Source of the DNA: Ignelater luminosus
Lineage: Eukaryota > Arthropoda > Insecta > Coleoptera > Elateridae
Reading direction: 5' to 3'
Assembly: GCA_011009095.1 (NCBI GenBank)
Contig: VTPC01000800.1
Coordinates: 1 to 64,000 of the forward strand
Length of the DNA stretch: 64,000 bases
Positions 1-10,585 of this stretch are shown in pieces. The position numbers and the translations under genes are program-made. The notes beneath the pieces are model-generated. The model did no database searches. It was given only the letters and a program-made list of their open reading frames with translations, and had not been told where the DNA came from. The first letter of the stretch is position 1, and each line of letters starts with the position of its first letter.

Positions 1-4
1 TATA

Positions 5-595
5 TCATATGGCAAGTAATTCTTTAGCATATGGAGAAGGCCCGCATACCAAACTTCGTCGAAGGCCTATCTTCCGTTTTCTATGGATCGGTTCAATCGT
101 ACCATGTTTTCTCCTCAACCCAAATTGGTGAGCCGGAACTAGTTTGTTATTGTTAATCACTGTGGTTATTCGTTTGATAAGCATCTTCTCAAATACCTTT
201 GATAGTACTGGTAGTAAGCTGATCGGTCTGTAGGAGCTGCCTTCAGTAATTGGTTTGCCAGGTTTACCTATCATGATTATATGTGCAATTTTCCACTCGC
301 TTGAGAAATATCCCGTTCTAATGAATGCATTTGTAATTTGGGTGATAGCTCTGATACCTCTGTTGGGCAACTCTTGCAGAATTTTTTCGTTTATGAGGTC
401 AAACCCGGGTGATTTCTTAGGATTTCCCTCCTTATTGATGACCTGTACGACTTCTGAATCAGTGAATTCTTTCACTGGCAAGTCTATTCGGTATGGCGAT
501 TCTAAATTTTTGTATATTGCGTTTTCATTTTCGGAAGGAGTTTTGCGTGGAGAAGGCTGAAACATATTCAACAAATAATTGGCAAATGCGGACAC
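5..595 (-). pseudogene. Reverse transcriptase N-terminal fragment of the LINE
   Basis: The open frame of 196 codons shows hallmark LINE reverse-transcriptase motifs: KKSPGFDLINEKILQEL (finger region), then SSYRPISLLPVLSKVFEKML, then HQFGLRRKHGTIEPIHR. After HGTIEPIHR the similarity stops, which suggests a frameshift. The catalytic FxDD box would lie beyond the window edge. The frame has no proper start because it is the middle of a longer ORF2. It is part of the decayed Jockey-type element and not a host gene. Confidence 0.8.
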
Positions 596-1084
596 TTTCT
601 GCTGATCAGTTTTAGCCCATTGTCCATCTTTGTCTTTTATTGGTGGGTTTTGTGTCTGAGGCCTTTTTAATCTTTTTATGGCTCTCCATAGCGAGTCCGC
701 ATGAGTACTAGTAGGTGTCAGTTGTTTTAGATAGTTTTGTATGTTATCGTTTTTAAGTTATAGCATCAGTTTTTTTGAGTTCTTTACTGACTTCGTTTAA
801 TCTTCTTTTGTTATCGGTTGTTCTGTTGTTTTGCCAGTGTTTTCAGATTTTTCTTTTTTCTATGATTTCTTCCCTTAATACTGCCGTAGATTCAGTCTTG
901 AGGTTCTTTGGTTGTAGTTGCGGAGTTGCTTTCCAGGCTGCTGTCTAGATGTTAATTGTCAGTTTGTGAACTGCTTTTGAGGCGAAACTTTTAGATTTAT
1001 TAGTTGATCGAGTTTATTTCTAAATGTATCAGAATCAGTTTTATAATTATATAGCATTGGTTTTTTGGGTGGGAGTACTATGTC

Positions 1085-1365
1085 TGCATGCATAGTTACA
1101 ATGAGTGAAGATGGTCCGCTGCAAGTTCAAGGCAAGATTTAATCAAACATTGTCTTTTGTTTATACTTTTGGTGACCCAAAAGTCAATTAGATCGAGTAT
1201 TTTTCTCTGGTCTGAAGGGCAGTACGTCGGCTCTTCTGCAGATAGAAAGTCCAGATTGTTTGCTTGCATTGCAGCCAGGAGTTTCCCACCATCTGTTCTT
1301 GTGATTCTAAAGTCCCAATACTGGTGTTTGACATTGAAGTCACCTCCGCCAATAAATTTAGTTTG
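1085..1365 (-). pseudogene. AP-endonuclease C-terminal fragment of the LINE
   Basis: A minus-strand frame running from about 1365 down to a stop near 1100 reads GGDFNVKHQYWDFR, then GGKLLAAMQANNLDFLSAEEPTY and DLIDFWVTKSI. This is the second half of the endonuclease that nicks target DNA in Jockey-type LINEs. The usual SSDHSP motif is decayed to AADHLHS just before an in-frame stop. It is broken and only the second half is present. Confidence 0.7.
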
Positions 1366-1581
1366 TATATAGATGTACTTTTATACTTTTATAACTGAAA
1401 ATAACATTAAATGCCTCTCACACCATTATCTTTACTACACATAGGTGCCAAATACTCTAGTGCAGACCCTGCTCTGATCGTGTTGTATTCTAAGTTTAAT
1501 ATACAAGGTTAATCTTGATAAATCTAAAAGGCGATAGAACACCAGAAGATAAGTGAACATTTTCAGATAAAAACTCTTTTG

Positions 1582-1646
1582 AGTTCAGGTGAGAATTTAT
1601 TGTTCTTTCTGAAGTACTAAAAGAACAATAAATTCTCACCTGAACT
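1582..1646. repeat. Perfect 27-bp inverted repeat with an 11-nt loop
   Basis: Arms 1582-1608 and 1620-1646 are exact reverse complements (AGTTCAGGTGAGAATTTATT... against its mirror). The loop 1609-1619 contains AGTACT. No open frame overlaps it. It could be a snap-back mobile-element relic, a small palindromic insertion or a short hairpin RNA. The sequence alone does not decide. Confidence 0.85.
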
Positions 1647-1649
1647 TTG

Positions 1650-3985
1650 AGGTGTAAGATTTTTTACATGATGAGGATATTTATGGAGGAGCATTTAGTT
1701 AAAAGGTGTTGCTAAATATCTGATTAATTTAGTCGTTTTTGTAAACTATACTCGGTATAGCAGAAAAAGTTATTCTTACATTTTTCTGTATGTATGTATG
1801 AATCAATCTCAAGTAATTCTAAATTTCCTAAAATCTTACAGACTCATCCTTTTTGTCAAATAATAAGTATTAAGATGTATTTTTTGTATTGTAAATAGTA
1901 GATTTATACAAATTATTATAACCTAAAAGCTATAGAAATTAACATTGTGATACATTAAAAAAGTAAGACAAAAATGAAACAGCTACTACAAATAATACGC
2001 GGTTATTAATTAATATTAACTTTTGTACTTTTTGTGAATTTAAAAAAGCGTCAATTATTATTATAGTACATCCAATATAATACCGCAAACTATTTTTTTA
2101 GAATAAAGTTTTTACAAATCACATGTTTATCTCTATTTTTTACACAAATCACTTTCAATTGTGATTAAGCAAATTTTGCATTACTTTACAAAATTAAATA
2201 CAACATCAAATTATAGATAATAAAATTTATTATTCTAATTTAATTTTAACAAATTAATACACACAATGTACTTACCTGTCGATTAAGTTCAAATCGCACT
2301 TGCACTGCTCAATACATTGTATTGTAAACGAGTATTATGTAAGTTTAATCAGCTGGATAAGCACAAAGCTGTTAATTGCACTAAAACATTAAAATAATTG
2401 TCGTAGTAATTGGGGAAAGGCATTCTAAAGAACTGTTATATTTTGAATGTCACCAATCCTTCCTTCAAATATGTCGACTATTTATCATCGACAAACCCGC
2501 TTCATAATTATTACATTATGTATTGTTATACAAACGCACGTAATACTTTCTTTAAGCCATTTCTTCTTTATTATCTTATCTGTTAAAATGTATCTAGATA
2601 CAAGTTTTTGTAAATTTCAAAATTCTCTAAATATTTACAGTGCCGAAGCGTTTATTAATTTTGGTGTGTATTTAACGATGTGGCCAGAATGTGTTTTAAA
2701 TTTGTTTCTGTAATCACTGGCATGGCATATCCTTGCAGGATTTTACAGGACTAGGTTAACAAAACAAAAAAACCGTGTTGGTTGTGAATTATAGAATAGT
2801 ACGGGGGAATGAATACTGTCGTGTCAAGCAATAATGAATCCAGAATTGTTTTGTTTTATTACGCTTGTTGGAAATGTAAACAGCAGCATGGATATAAAAT
2901 TGAAGTAAATTATTATTACCACTCATATGTATGATAATAGAAGTAGGTTGGAAATCTATCCAGGACCATCAATATGTATAAAATTGGACACGTGAATTGC
3001 GTACATCTAAAATATTTTGATTATAATAGATAACGAATTATTATCTAGAAACTTAAATAAATAAAAATAATATAATAAACGTGCTGAAAAAATCTGGTCA
3101 ATTTAATTGGATGTATAAATTTAATTTTGAAAACAATAACAATGAATTATTTGTTTAAATATAAATAATCATTATCAGGGAAGCAGTTACGTTACAAGTA
3201 AATCAATGAATAATAATACTACAAGGTTGTGAAAGCATACAATTTATTTTTTACATCTTGTCACTTATTTGAATCATCAAGTTTTCAAAAACGAATTGCA
3301 TTATTAATAAACAATCATTAGCTTCATTCCCGTAGGAGAAACACATCCTTATTAGTCTTATTCGTCGATAGAGAAAGACAGAATTATTATTAAACTTAAC
3401 TTATAGGATATAATAATATAAAATTCTGTTGTTGCGTGAAGGTTACATTTATTTACACGACTTGAATTATCCGTGCAGAAAATAAAGGCTGCACTTCACC
3501 CATGTAATTATAGCAGTAGGTACAACATGACTAACCATTTCACAATTAATTTTTTTCCAATACAAAAGTTTTTTTGTGATGTTTCATAATTAAATGAGGT
3601 AGGACTTATATACAATTCCAATTGTTAATTGTAATCAATATCGGTGGCGCGATTTAGAAAAAACGGATGCATAAGCACTTGAATATTAACGCTATGTATT
3701 GTGATTTTTATTCAAATTAGTATAAAATAACAGAAATTTTCACTTAAACATTCTACAAAAAAAAACGAAGATATTGATAACAATTCATAACAATCTTCGT
3801 ACCGTAGGTTTCATTTTGAGTGATAAAGCACTAAACGAAGAACAGCAATTCCCCGTCTGGAAGCTATTGCGTCATTAGTATACTTAATCAAAGCTTTTCT
3901 CTGGACTCTATTTATTATCTATCGCTAGAAATTCCCATTTTACTTTAATAAATATAATAACCTTCTAGGCTATCGCATTTATATC
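1650..3985. other. AT-rich intergenic DNA, nothing recognised
   Basis: About 2.3 kb with no open frame resembling a protein family and no terminal repeats that I could see. The longest frame (88 codons at 2447-2713, plus strand) is low-complexity and hydrophobic and looks like chance. Confidence 0.5.
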
Positions 3986-3989
3986 TACG

Positions 3990-4440
3990 TTGATATCTTC
4001 ATGATACTCTTCACTTTGGATTCGAATTCCAAACATCTTGATGACGACTTATTACGATTTTGTTTTGCTATGTTTTACTGGAACTATATCCTTCACCTAC
4101 CCATGTTTCGTGTAAACAATATATTTCTTTACCTTCAGATGGGTGTTTTCATATTTCCTTTAAATATTTTCGTCACTAACGAGCAGTACCTAATTTGCCG
4201 TCTCTGTTTGGCTTCTTGGTATGAATTTGACCGAATTTCGTCTTCTCTATATTCTTTGAGTTTTAACTTTTTTAATTATCTTTCTAAAAATTCTCCATTA
4301 GTGTTTCTTATCAGAGCTGCTTGGGTCAGCTTTTGTTTGGTGAACTGCTTGACTAGCATGAACTCTCGAATTTCAGAAGTACGTGTCCCAGCCTTTTTTG
4401 TTGTTCTGAAATATACATTTCGTAGCTTCTTTGAAATTAA
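3990..4440 (-). pseudogene. Possible decayed transposase fragment
   Basis: The minus strand carries protein-like pieces in shifting frames. One reads EIREFMLVKQFTKQKLTQAA followed by KLKEYREDEIRSNSYQEAKQ. Another reads KYLKEI-stop-KHPSEGKEIYCLHETWVGEGYSS. The last recalls the DETW segment around the first catalytic Asp of DDE transposases (DDE_3/Tc1-like), with the Asp replaced by His. Several stops interrupt it. The plus-strand frame of 153 codons at 4001-4462 is most likely its antisense shadow. The family is a guess from one motif. Confidence 0.25.
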
Positions 4441-4464
4441 CTATAGTTGTGAAGTCGCGTAACC

Positions 4465-6470
4465 GCTCGACTAAAAATTGAGTTTCAAATATGCGTGAAT
4501 TTAAATGGTAACAGGCATTTTTGTTGATAAAAGTATCAAATAGCAATCAGCAGATATGCCTATGTAGTTCTGTTCACAAACATAGTAAAGGAAAGTTGAG
4601 AGTTATTATCTGCTTGTGTTTTTTCGTTTACCACATCAAATAAAAATAATACCATATACAGGGTTTAGTATGGGGATCTCGGAAACTAGCGGAGATAAAG
4701 AGATGATTAAACAGGAAAAGAATTGAGTTTTACGAGCTCAATTTAATAAGCTTTATGTTTTTTGGAAAAAATGCATGGCTAACTAGATATCTCGAAAAAA
4801 TATTTTTTTTGTTATTTGTTCGGTGCCTACAGCTCTGTTATTATTGACTTTAGAAAAAATGTGTAAAGGAAGAAGTTGCAGGTAATTATGTGCTTAATAA
4901 TACAGTCTATAGTCGGGTATGACTTTATAAAAAAAAGCCTTTTCTCAACGATTTTAACGATATACCACTTGACAGTTTTTAGTGTTATAAATAAATAAAT
5001 TATGGCCTTGTTTTTCTTTTCATTTTCGAACTGTTCAAGTAGTGCGCTATGAAAACAATTGATGGATGCGCATCGCGTTTAATAATAAAATTCAAGTTAG
5101 TTATTAAAATTTCTCTTTTAATTTCAAAATCTTTTTACCTGAGGCTGCATTTGGCGCTGTTGCACGATCAAAAATTTTGCAGAAACGTTTAATATCGATT
5201 TGTTTTGTTAAAAAGAAATCAAGTTTTCCTTATATTTACAGGGTTACAAAAAAAAGACAACGACGTGAAATTAAACTGTCATAAAATCATAACCTTAAAG
5301 CACATTAATAATTTTAGATTTTACAAGCCGAGTTAATAGATAAACGGCCCGGTTTACAATACTCAAACTGTCATTCTTCCACAGCCACATACGACCCAGC
5401 AACATCGTGAACGCCGTATACAGTTTATCTCATTTCTATAATTCCTGTTAAATCTTTGTTGTGTTGGTAACAAAACCTTCTAAACACTAGAATTTTTCAT
5501 TGAAAAAAGTTGACAGTATTATTATTTATGTTTTTATTTAAAATCAGAGGTTAGATTGTCATTCAGAAAAGGTAAATGTTGGCATTTCGTAATTACCATT
5601 TGTTGTTTGTTTATTATATCTGGAATAAAAAATTATTTTTTGTGTTTATTACTTCAATATTAATTGCAATGAAAATGATTTGCGCGTAAAAACGAATTTA
5701 CTGCATTTTAATTCCATTTTGATATATGACATTCGTTTGACTGATTTTTTAGTGAGAAATGTTTAACTAGAAATAGTTTGGGGTATAACAATGCATGCAA
5801 CTAAAACCCTAAACATTTGAAATGGATTGGAATTATAGAAATGAGATAAGGTATAGTTATCTTCGTCTAGTTTTATGTGTTATTGAAGCATTCGCGTTGT
5901 TAAGGACAAGTGAAAGCGTCTACAAATTTGCTTATCAAATATAGGCAACACAAATAACATCTCCGGGTGAGAGAGAAGGAAAGAAAGTCAGTTATGTTTG
6001 ACAAGCCCATGACAAACCTGTAAACAGGTGCGTGAAAGATTTGCATTTTATTTACTGACCGCTGTTAAAACCATCCGGGTTAAGTCCTACAGGTAAACTA
6101 ACAAATAACGTCATTTGTGGTACAAATATCTTTTGAGATAAATGCAATAAATTTTGTTATTAAGAGTTATTACAATAAATCTTCATCATACATATATAAT
6201 ATTATACTTTTTGCACGTTGCTAGAAACGATCACTACCACTATAGTAAATATTACAATAATTCAGATAAAATAAGTTAGGTTATTCAGCTAATGAGGAAT
6301 CCGAGATTTGCTGAAATTTTTATCACTTCAATTCAAAATAGATTTGAGATATCTCCGTCATGCATTCAAATATGGATAATTAATTAAAATGTAAAATGTC
6401 TTTACCGTTTTAAATATAGTGATATTTTGATATTTACTTATATTAACGAATAAATAAACGTTTTTCTAAA
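4465..6470. other. AT-rich intergenic DNA, nothing recognised
   Basis: Two kilobases without a supported gene, RNA or clear repeat. Stretches around 4660-4800 look like eroded mobile-element DNA, but no boundary or family can be named. Confidence 0.45.
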
Positions 6471-6476
6471 AAATGC

Positions 6477-7982
6477 TTAATTTTCTAAAATTTCTTCGCC
6501 TATAATACAACCCACACCAGACAACGAAGAAAAACTGTGTCCATACGAACGTTTTGCCCATCCACCATCCACAATAACAGTTATGTACGGTATTCCATTT
6601 TCTATGTGGTTTTTACTTATTGCAATTTCTTTTTCTTCTTCTGCAGCCTTTAAGATTTGGGAATGCAGTTGACTTTCCCAAACCTTTCCAATTCTCTCTT
6701 CAACCTTTCGGTAAAATGCAGCAGACATAATGGGTACATCTATTACAGAAAGAAGTTCTTCACATTGGGAATAACCGCATCCAATTGCTGTAGATCCCCA
6801 AACCAATAAGTCATTTATTTGACTGGACTTTGGATGTGTGGATATCTTAAGAGTTTTCTCACAGGTTTCATAGTAAAAATATAAGTTTGAATGAAGTCCC
6901 CGTCTTACTTCTTTAGTGTAATGCATCTTGCCCATAGTACAGATGCGATCATGCTCGTAAATCTTTTTTGTTTCGGTGAGAAAATAACCGACGTCTACAA
7001 TGCGATTTCCGGATAAATCAGCACCGTTCGCTTTAGGAGTTGCTTCTACTTCTATTTCCAAATCTGGAAGGTCCTCGTCGGGTAAACTAAAATTAATATA
7101 AAATAAATACCAAATTAATTAATAATTTTGCATGTTTTGCACTATACAGTTTTGAAGGTCATCGTTTTGGAGAACTGCGCCAAAACGATTAGAATATTAT
7201 GAATTATTAGTTGATAATAAGTAATGGGAATAAAGGTTTATCTTTGTAGAATGTTCAAGCTTTTGATCAATCTTTTTTTGACATAAAATTACATATTAAT
7301 ATCCCGGATGCTAAACAAACCCTTAAATATTTAAGGGGCACATAGTACGACCAAAAAGAAGTAAAAAAGTCTTGATAAACATGGGTTCGCAAATCAATCG
7401 TTTTCGAGATAAGAGCGATTTTCGTTTTTTGTAAATTTTTGTAGTTTTTAGCGTTTAGCGCTACAGAACACGATTATCACAGAAGATATTCGATATGTCC
7501 TCCTTCTAAACGTTGTACAGAATTTTGTTAGCGTATTTTAATAGAGAACAAAATGTGGCAATGGAAAAGTGGTTTTAGTTTTCCGATATCTCTTCAAATA
7601 AATGAAAGAAGAAATAAAAAAGAAAATCGAAAAATTTACTTTTTTTTAAATATCTCTGAAACTATCCAAGATATCTAGATTTTGCAAACGCCAACAAAAA
7701 GGTCCTATAAATGGCCAACTTTCATCCCATTTAAACGATCTTGTATCTCTTACTGTTTTTAACATTCTCATGCTGTGCATCCTTATCTTGGACACATTGT
7801 ATGATCAACTTATATTTTGGGAATTGAATTATTACTGTACAATAATTTAAATACCTTTCGAAATACGCTATGTGAGCATCTTCCGGTACATAGTCTGTAG
7901 CGTTGTCAATCATCTGCAAGGTTTTCCTTCTTTTCCAATGCTGCCGACGAGCGATAGATGCCTTATTTCGCTTTTTGCCCAT
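6477..7982 (-). pseudogene. Mutator-like transposase, two exons, C-terminally truncated
   Basis: Exon 1 (7982-7855) starts MGKKRNKASIARRQHWKRRK, a very basic DNA-binding-like N-terminus. It ends at a GTATTT donor in phase 2 after AYFE. Exon 2 opens at 7086 behind TTTTAG in the matching phase and reads LPDEDLPDLEIEVEA. It continues through a domain typical of the insect 'Mutator-like transposase' family, with YITVIVDGGWAKRSYGHS and SLSGVGCIIG. The frame stops at 6477 just after this motif, giving about 245 residues where I would expect several hundred. The element is therefore truncated, or a further exon is missing. The phase match across the intron supports a single original gene. Terminal repeats were not found. 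Confidence 0.7.
7260..7730. other. Intron of the transposase remnant, with 18-bp palindrome
   Basis: Between the two transposase exons lies AT-rich DNA with a perfect palindrome CCCTTAAATATTTAAGGG at 7320-7337. The DNA around 7330-7560 looks like eroded repeat sequence. No protein is recognised. Confidence 0.4.
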
Positions 7983-7984
7983 TT

Positions 7985-9025
7985 TTTATATTGTTATATC
8001 ACAGAAACACAATCAGAGAACGCAGAAAATCGCCAACAGTCAAACCGAAAGTTCGAATCGGAAACCAGAAATCAAAACCACAATCACGCCAAATATCAAA
8101 TACAGAATACCTAAACAGTTAATCCAAATCGCAGAACCAAATATCAGAAACCAAATCACGCCAAAAACATCAAAAACACAATAATTACAGACGGACACCG
8201 AAGGAAACTCACACAAACGTAGCAGATAAGAACTGACTGCGAATATACCCACCAACGGGGGTTCTGATTTTGCCGCCATGCTTTCCTGTTTTTATGGTTT
8301 TAAGACTAATTGACAGGTAATAAATGATAGAAACGTATTGCAGTTACTAGAGTACAGCTCTAACGGCAGGTAGTTTGCACAATAATACTGTTCCATAGAA
8401 TTTTGTAGTTTTGCAAGTAAAGGTTACCGTATTGAGAATGAGGCTTTTCCGAGAAATGCTTCAATTATTAGGAGTAAAATCTGTTCTTACAGCCTTCTTC
8501 TAAAATAATAATGCATGAAAAGTAACAACTTACTATTCTCCTTCGTTTTGCTTATAACCATGCTCATCCAATACACCTTCAATAGACTATCGTTTGTTTT
8601 TTCAGGTTGTAAAGGTTTAATTTAATTTAATTCAATTTAATAAAAGTATAATCGATAAGACAAACGCATTAAACATACTGAACATTCATAAAATTTGTTT
8701 TCAAAACAACACTAATTAGAAACGCTTTTCTCATACAGCAAAAGAAATGTAGATATTGTTGAAAATTTCTTATTGACATATGTACATTATTATTAATTTA
8801 TTAATTTTGATCACATATTTGTTCAATGTTAATTGTTATTGTTTGAACAGACCTATCTTACTGGAATGCTACTGTGAATTTTCACAGGTTAATTATTATT
8901 AGCACTTTTTTCGCGATATCATTTAAAACTCCGCTTAAAGTAAAGTTTAATATCGAATGTGTACATAACACATTATACTTTCACACTTCCTGAATTATAT
9001 GTTTCAGTTACTCTTTAGTTACTCT
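7985..9025. other. Repeat-like then AT-rich flank, no gene
   Basis: From about 8010 to 8190 the sequence is purine-rich on the plus strand, with scattered near-repeats such as ATCACGCCAAA (two copies). This stretch is probably the 5' leader of the Mutator-like element on the minus strand. The rest, up to the mariner, holds no supported feature. Confidence 0.4.
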
Positions 9026-9027
9026 TA

Positions 9028-9057
9028 ACACATCGTTCAATAAGTCCCGAGACTAAC
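9028..9057. repeat. 3' terminal inverted repeat of the irritans mariner
   Basis: Thirty bases exactly complementary to 10291-10320, next to a TA at 9026-9027. By family precedent, transposase dimers bind here. Confidence 0.95.
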
Positions 9058-9091
9058 AAAGAAAACAACATTTTTTTTTCAAAAATCATTT

Positions 9092-10141
9092 TTATTCATC
9101 AATATAATCTCCTTTTAGAGTGATACAATCTTTCCAACGCCTTTCCAACATTTCTATACCATGTTTATAGAAGGATTTATCCTTTGCTTCAAAATAGGCT
9201 TCAGTTTCGGCAATGACCTCCTCATTCGAGCCAAATTTTTTTCCCTGGAGCATTTTTTTGAGATCAGCAAAGAGCCAGTAGTCGCTGGGGGCTAAATCTG
9301 GCGAATACGGGGGGTGGGGAAGCAAATCAAAGCCCAACTCGTAGATTTTTGCCATTGTTTTCATGGACTTGTGGCATGATGCATTGTCTTGCTGAAAAAG
9401 GATTTTTTTCTTCTTCATGTGCGGTCGTTTTGCTGCGATCTCCTCCTTCAAACGTACCAACAAGTCAATATAATAATCACTGTTGATCGATTTACCTTTT
9501 TCCAGGTAGTCAATGAAAATGACGCCATGTGTATCCCAAAAAACAGACGCCATGACTTTGCCAGCAGATTGCTGCGTTTTTGGACGCTTTGGGCGGCTTT
9601 CGCCAGCCATGCGCCACTCAGATGATTGCCGATTCGACTCCGGAGTGAAATGATGTATCCATGTTTCATCCATGGTCACGTATCGACGCAGGAAATCCTT
9701 TTTATTGCGAGTAAATAGCGATAAACAGCTCTCTGAATCGTCGATTCGTTGCTGTTTTTGTTCCATTGAAAGCAATCGCGGCACCCACTTGGAAAAAACC
9801 TTTTTCATGCTCAATTTTTCATGAAGGATTGTAAATACGCTTCCAGATGATATCTGTGTCATTTCTGCAATCTCACGGACCTTTACTTTGCGATTTTTCA
9901 TTACGATTTTGAATACTTCACTCACATTTTCCGGTGTAACGGCTTCCAAAGGCCTACCCGAACGTTCCGCATCGTTTGTGTCCGTACGACCACGTTTAAA
10001 CTCAGCATACCAACGACAAATCGTTGATTTGGATGGAGAGGAGTCCGGGTAACGTTTCTCAAGCCATTGCTGGGCTTCTACGGTGTTTTTACCCATTAAA
10101 AAACAATGTTTTATCAACACGCGAAACTCGCTTTGTTCCAT
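9092..10141 (-). CDS. Mariner transposase, irritans subfamily, intact
   Basis: This 349-residue protein cuts and pastes its own element at TA sites. The N-terminal part (about residues 1-110) holds the paired helix-turn-helix DNA-binding region (MEQSEFRVLIKHCFLMGKNT at its start, then SKSTICRWYAEFKRG). The linker WVPRLLSMEQKQ matches the conserved mariner WVPHEL motif. The catalytic triad is D,D34D: Asp in VTMDETWIHHF, Asp in FQQDNASCHK, and, after exactly 34 residues, Asp in YSPDLAPSDYWLF. Length and start match Himar1-type transposases, and no stop or frameshift is present. The only other gene-like sequence close by is a second, unrelated mariner upstream. Confidence 0.95.
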   Translation of the reverse strand: MEQSEFRVLIKHCFLMGKNTVEAQQWLEKRYPDSSPSKSTICRWYAEFKRGRTDTNDAERSGRPLEAVTPENVSEVFKIVMKNRKVKVREIAEMTQISSGSVFTILHEKLSMKKVFSKWVPRLLSMEQKQQRIDDSESCLSLFTRNKKDFLRRYVTMDETWIHHFTPESNRQSSEWRMAGESRPKRPKTQQSAGKVMASVFWDTHGVIFIDYLEKGKSINSDYYIDLLVRLKEEIAAKRPHMKKKKILFQQDNASCHKSMKTMAKIYELGFDLLPHPPYSPDLAPSDYWLFADLKKMLQGKKFGSNEEVIAETEAYFEAKDKSFYKHGIEMLERRWKDCITLKGDYIDE

Positions 10142-10290
10142 TTTTCAAACAAATTACAAAGTGACTTTACTCTAACCTCGATAACTCTGCTGTTTGTGGT
10201 CCAATCGACGTGAAATTTTTACACGTTTCATGTGAAGGTTCGCACTCTAGGGAAACGTGGCTAGTTTGGTACTACTAGCACCATCTCTGG

Positions 10291-10320
10291 GTTAGTCTCG
10301 GGACTTATTGAACGATGTGT
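10291..10320. repeat. 5' terminal inverted repeat of the irritans mariner
   Basis: Exact reverse complement of 9028-9057, followed by the TA target duplication at 10321-10322. The transposase start codon lies about 150 bp inside this end. Confidence 0.95.
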
Positions 10321-10512
10321 TAGTTGTTCTCTCTCTTAGTTGCTTTTTCTCATACGGTTATTCTTACCTTTTTTTTTCAAGTGAATTTATATTTATTGTG
10401 TTTTATTATTTTATTAATCTAATAAATGTATTAAAAACGTAGTTGATCTTTAAAATCAAAAAGCATCGAACTCAAGCTACACTGGGGATACGACAAAATG
10501 TAGGTTGTTGTA

Positions 10513-10540
10513 CCAGGTGTATACCTATGAAATGAGACTT
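10513..10540. repeat. 3' terminal inverted repeat of the mauritiana mariner
   Basis: Twenty-eight bases exactly complementary to 11770-11797, next to a TA at 10511-10512. Confidence 0.95.
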
Positions 10541-10585
10541 TTTTCTTCAATTTTAAACGTTTATTAACAAAAAATGGTTACAAAT

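Larger units (their letters stand above)
1..1372 (-). mobile_element. 5'-truncated, decayed Jockey-type non-LTR retrotransposon
   Basis: Read on the minus strand, this stretch has the end of an AP-endonuclease domain followed by the start of a reverse transcriptase, the order found in Jockey-clade LINEs. The endonuclease part starts abruptly at GGDFNVKH (about 1345) and keeps the EPTYCPSDQRKILDLIDFWV core and a decayed SDH-type end. The reverse transcriptase lies further left and runs off the window. Stops and frameshifts separate the two, so it is inactive. The abrupt start inside the endonuclease near 1365-1372 fits the 5' truncation usual for LINE insertions. The 3' end lies outside the window. 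Confidence 0.8.
9028..10320 (-). mobile_element. Complete mariner element, irritans (Himar1-like) subfamily
   Basis: The element is 1,293 bp with 30-bp terminal inverted repeats that match perfectly: ACACATCGTTCAATAAGTCC... at 9028-9057 and its reverse complement at 10291-10320. A TA dinucleotide flanks each end (9026-9027 and 10321-10322), the target duplication made by all mariners. The size is close to Himar1. It encloses one uninterrupted transposase frame. Perfect ends and an intact frame indicate recent insertion, and possibly present activity. Confidence 0.95.

Noticed and set aside
2447..2713. Plus-strand ORF of 88 codons
   Set aside because: Hydrophobic, low-complexity, no splice or family signal, in AT-rich intergenic DNA.
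4001..4462. Plus-strand ORF of 153 codons
   Set aside because: Most of the protein-like signal is on the opposite strand. The frame is Phe/Leu-rich antisense of a decayed sequence.
8040..8279. Minus-strand 79-codon frame that looks like a membrane protein
   Set aside because: It is the translation of a degenerate A/C-rich repeat-like stretch. The hydrophobicity comes from base composition.
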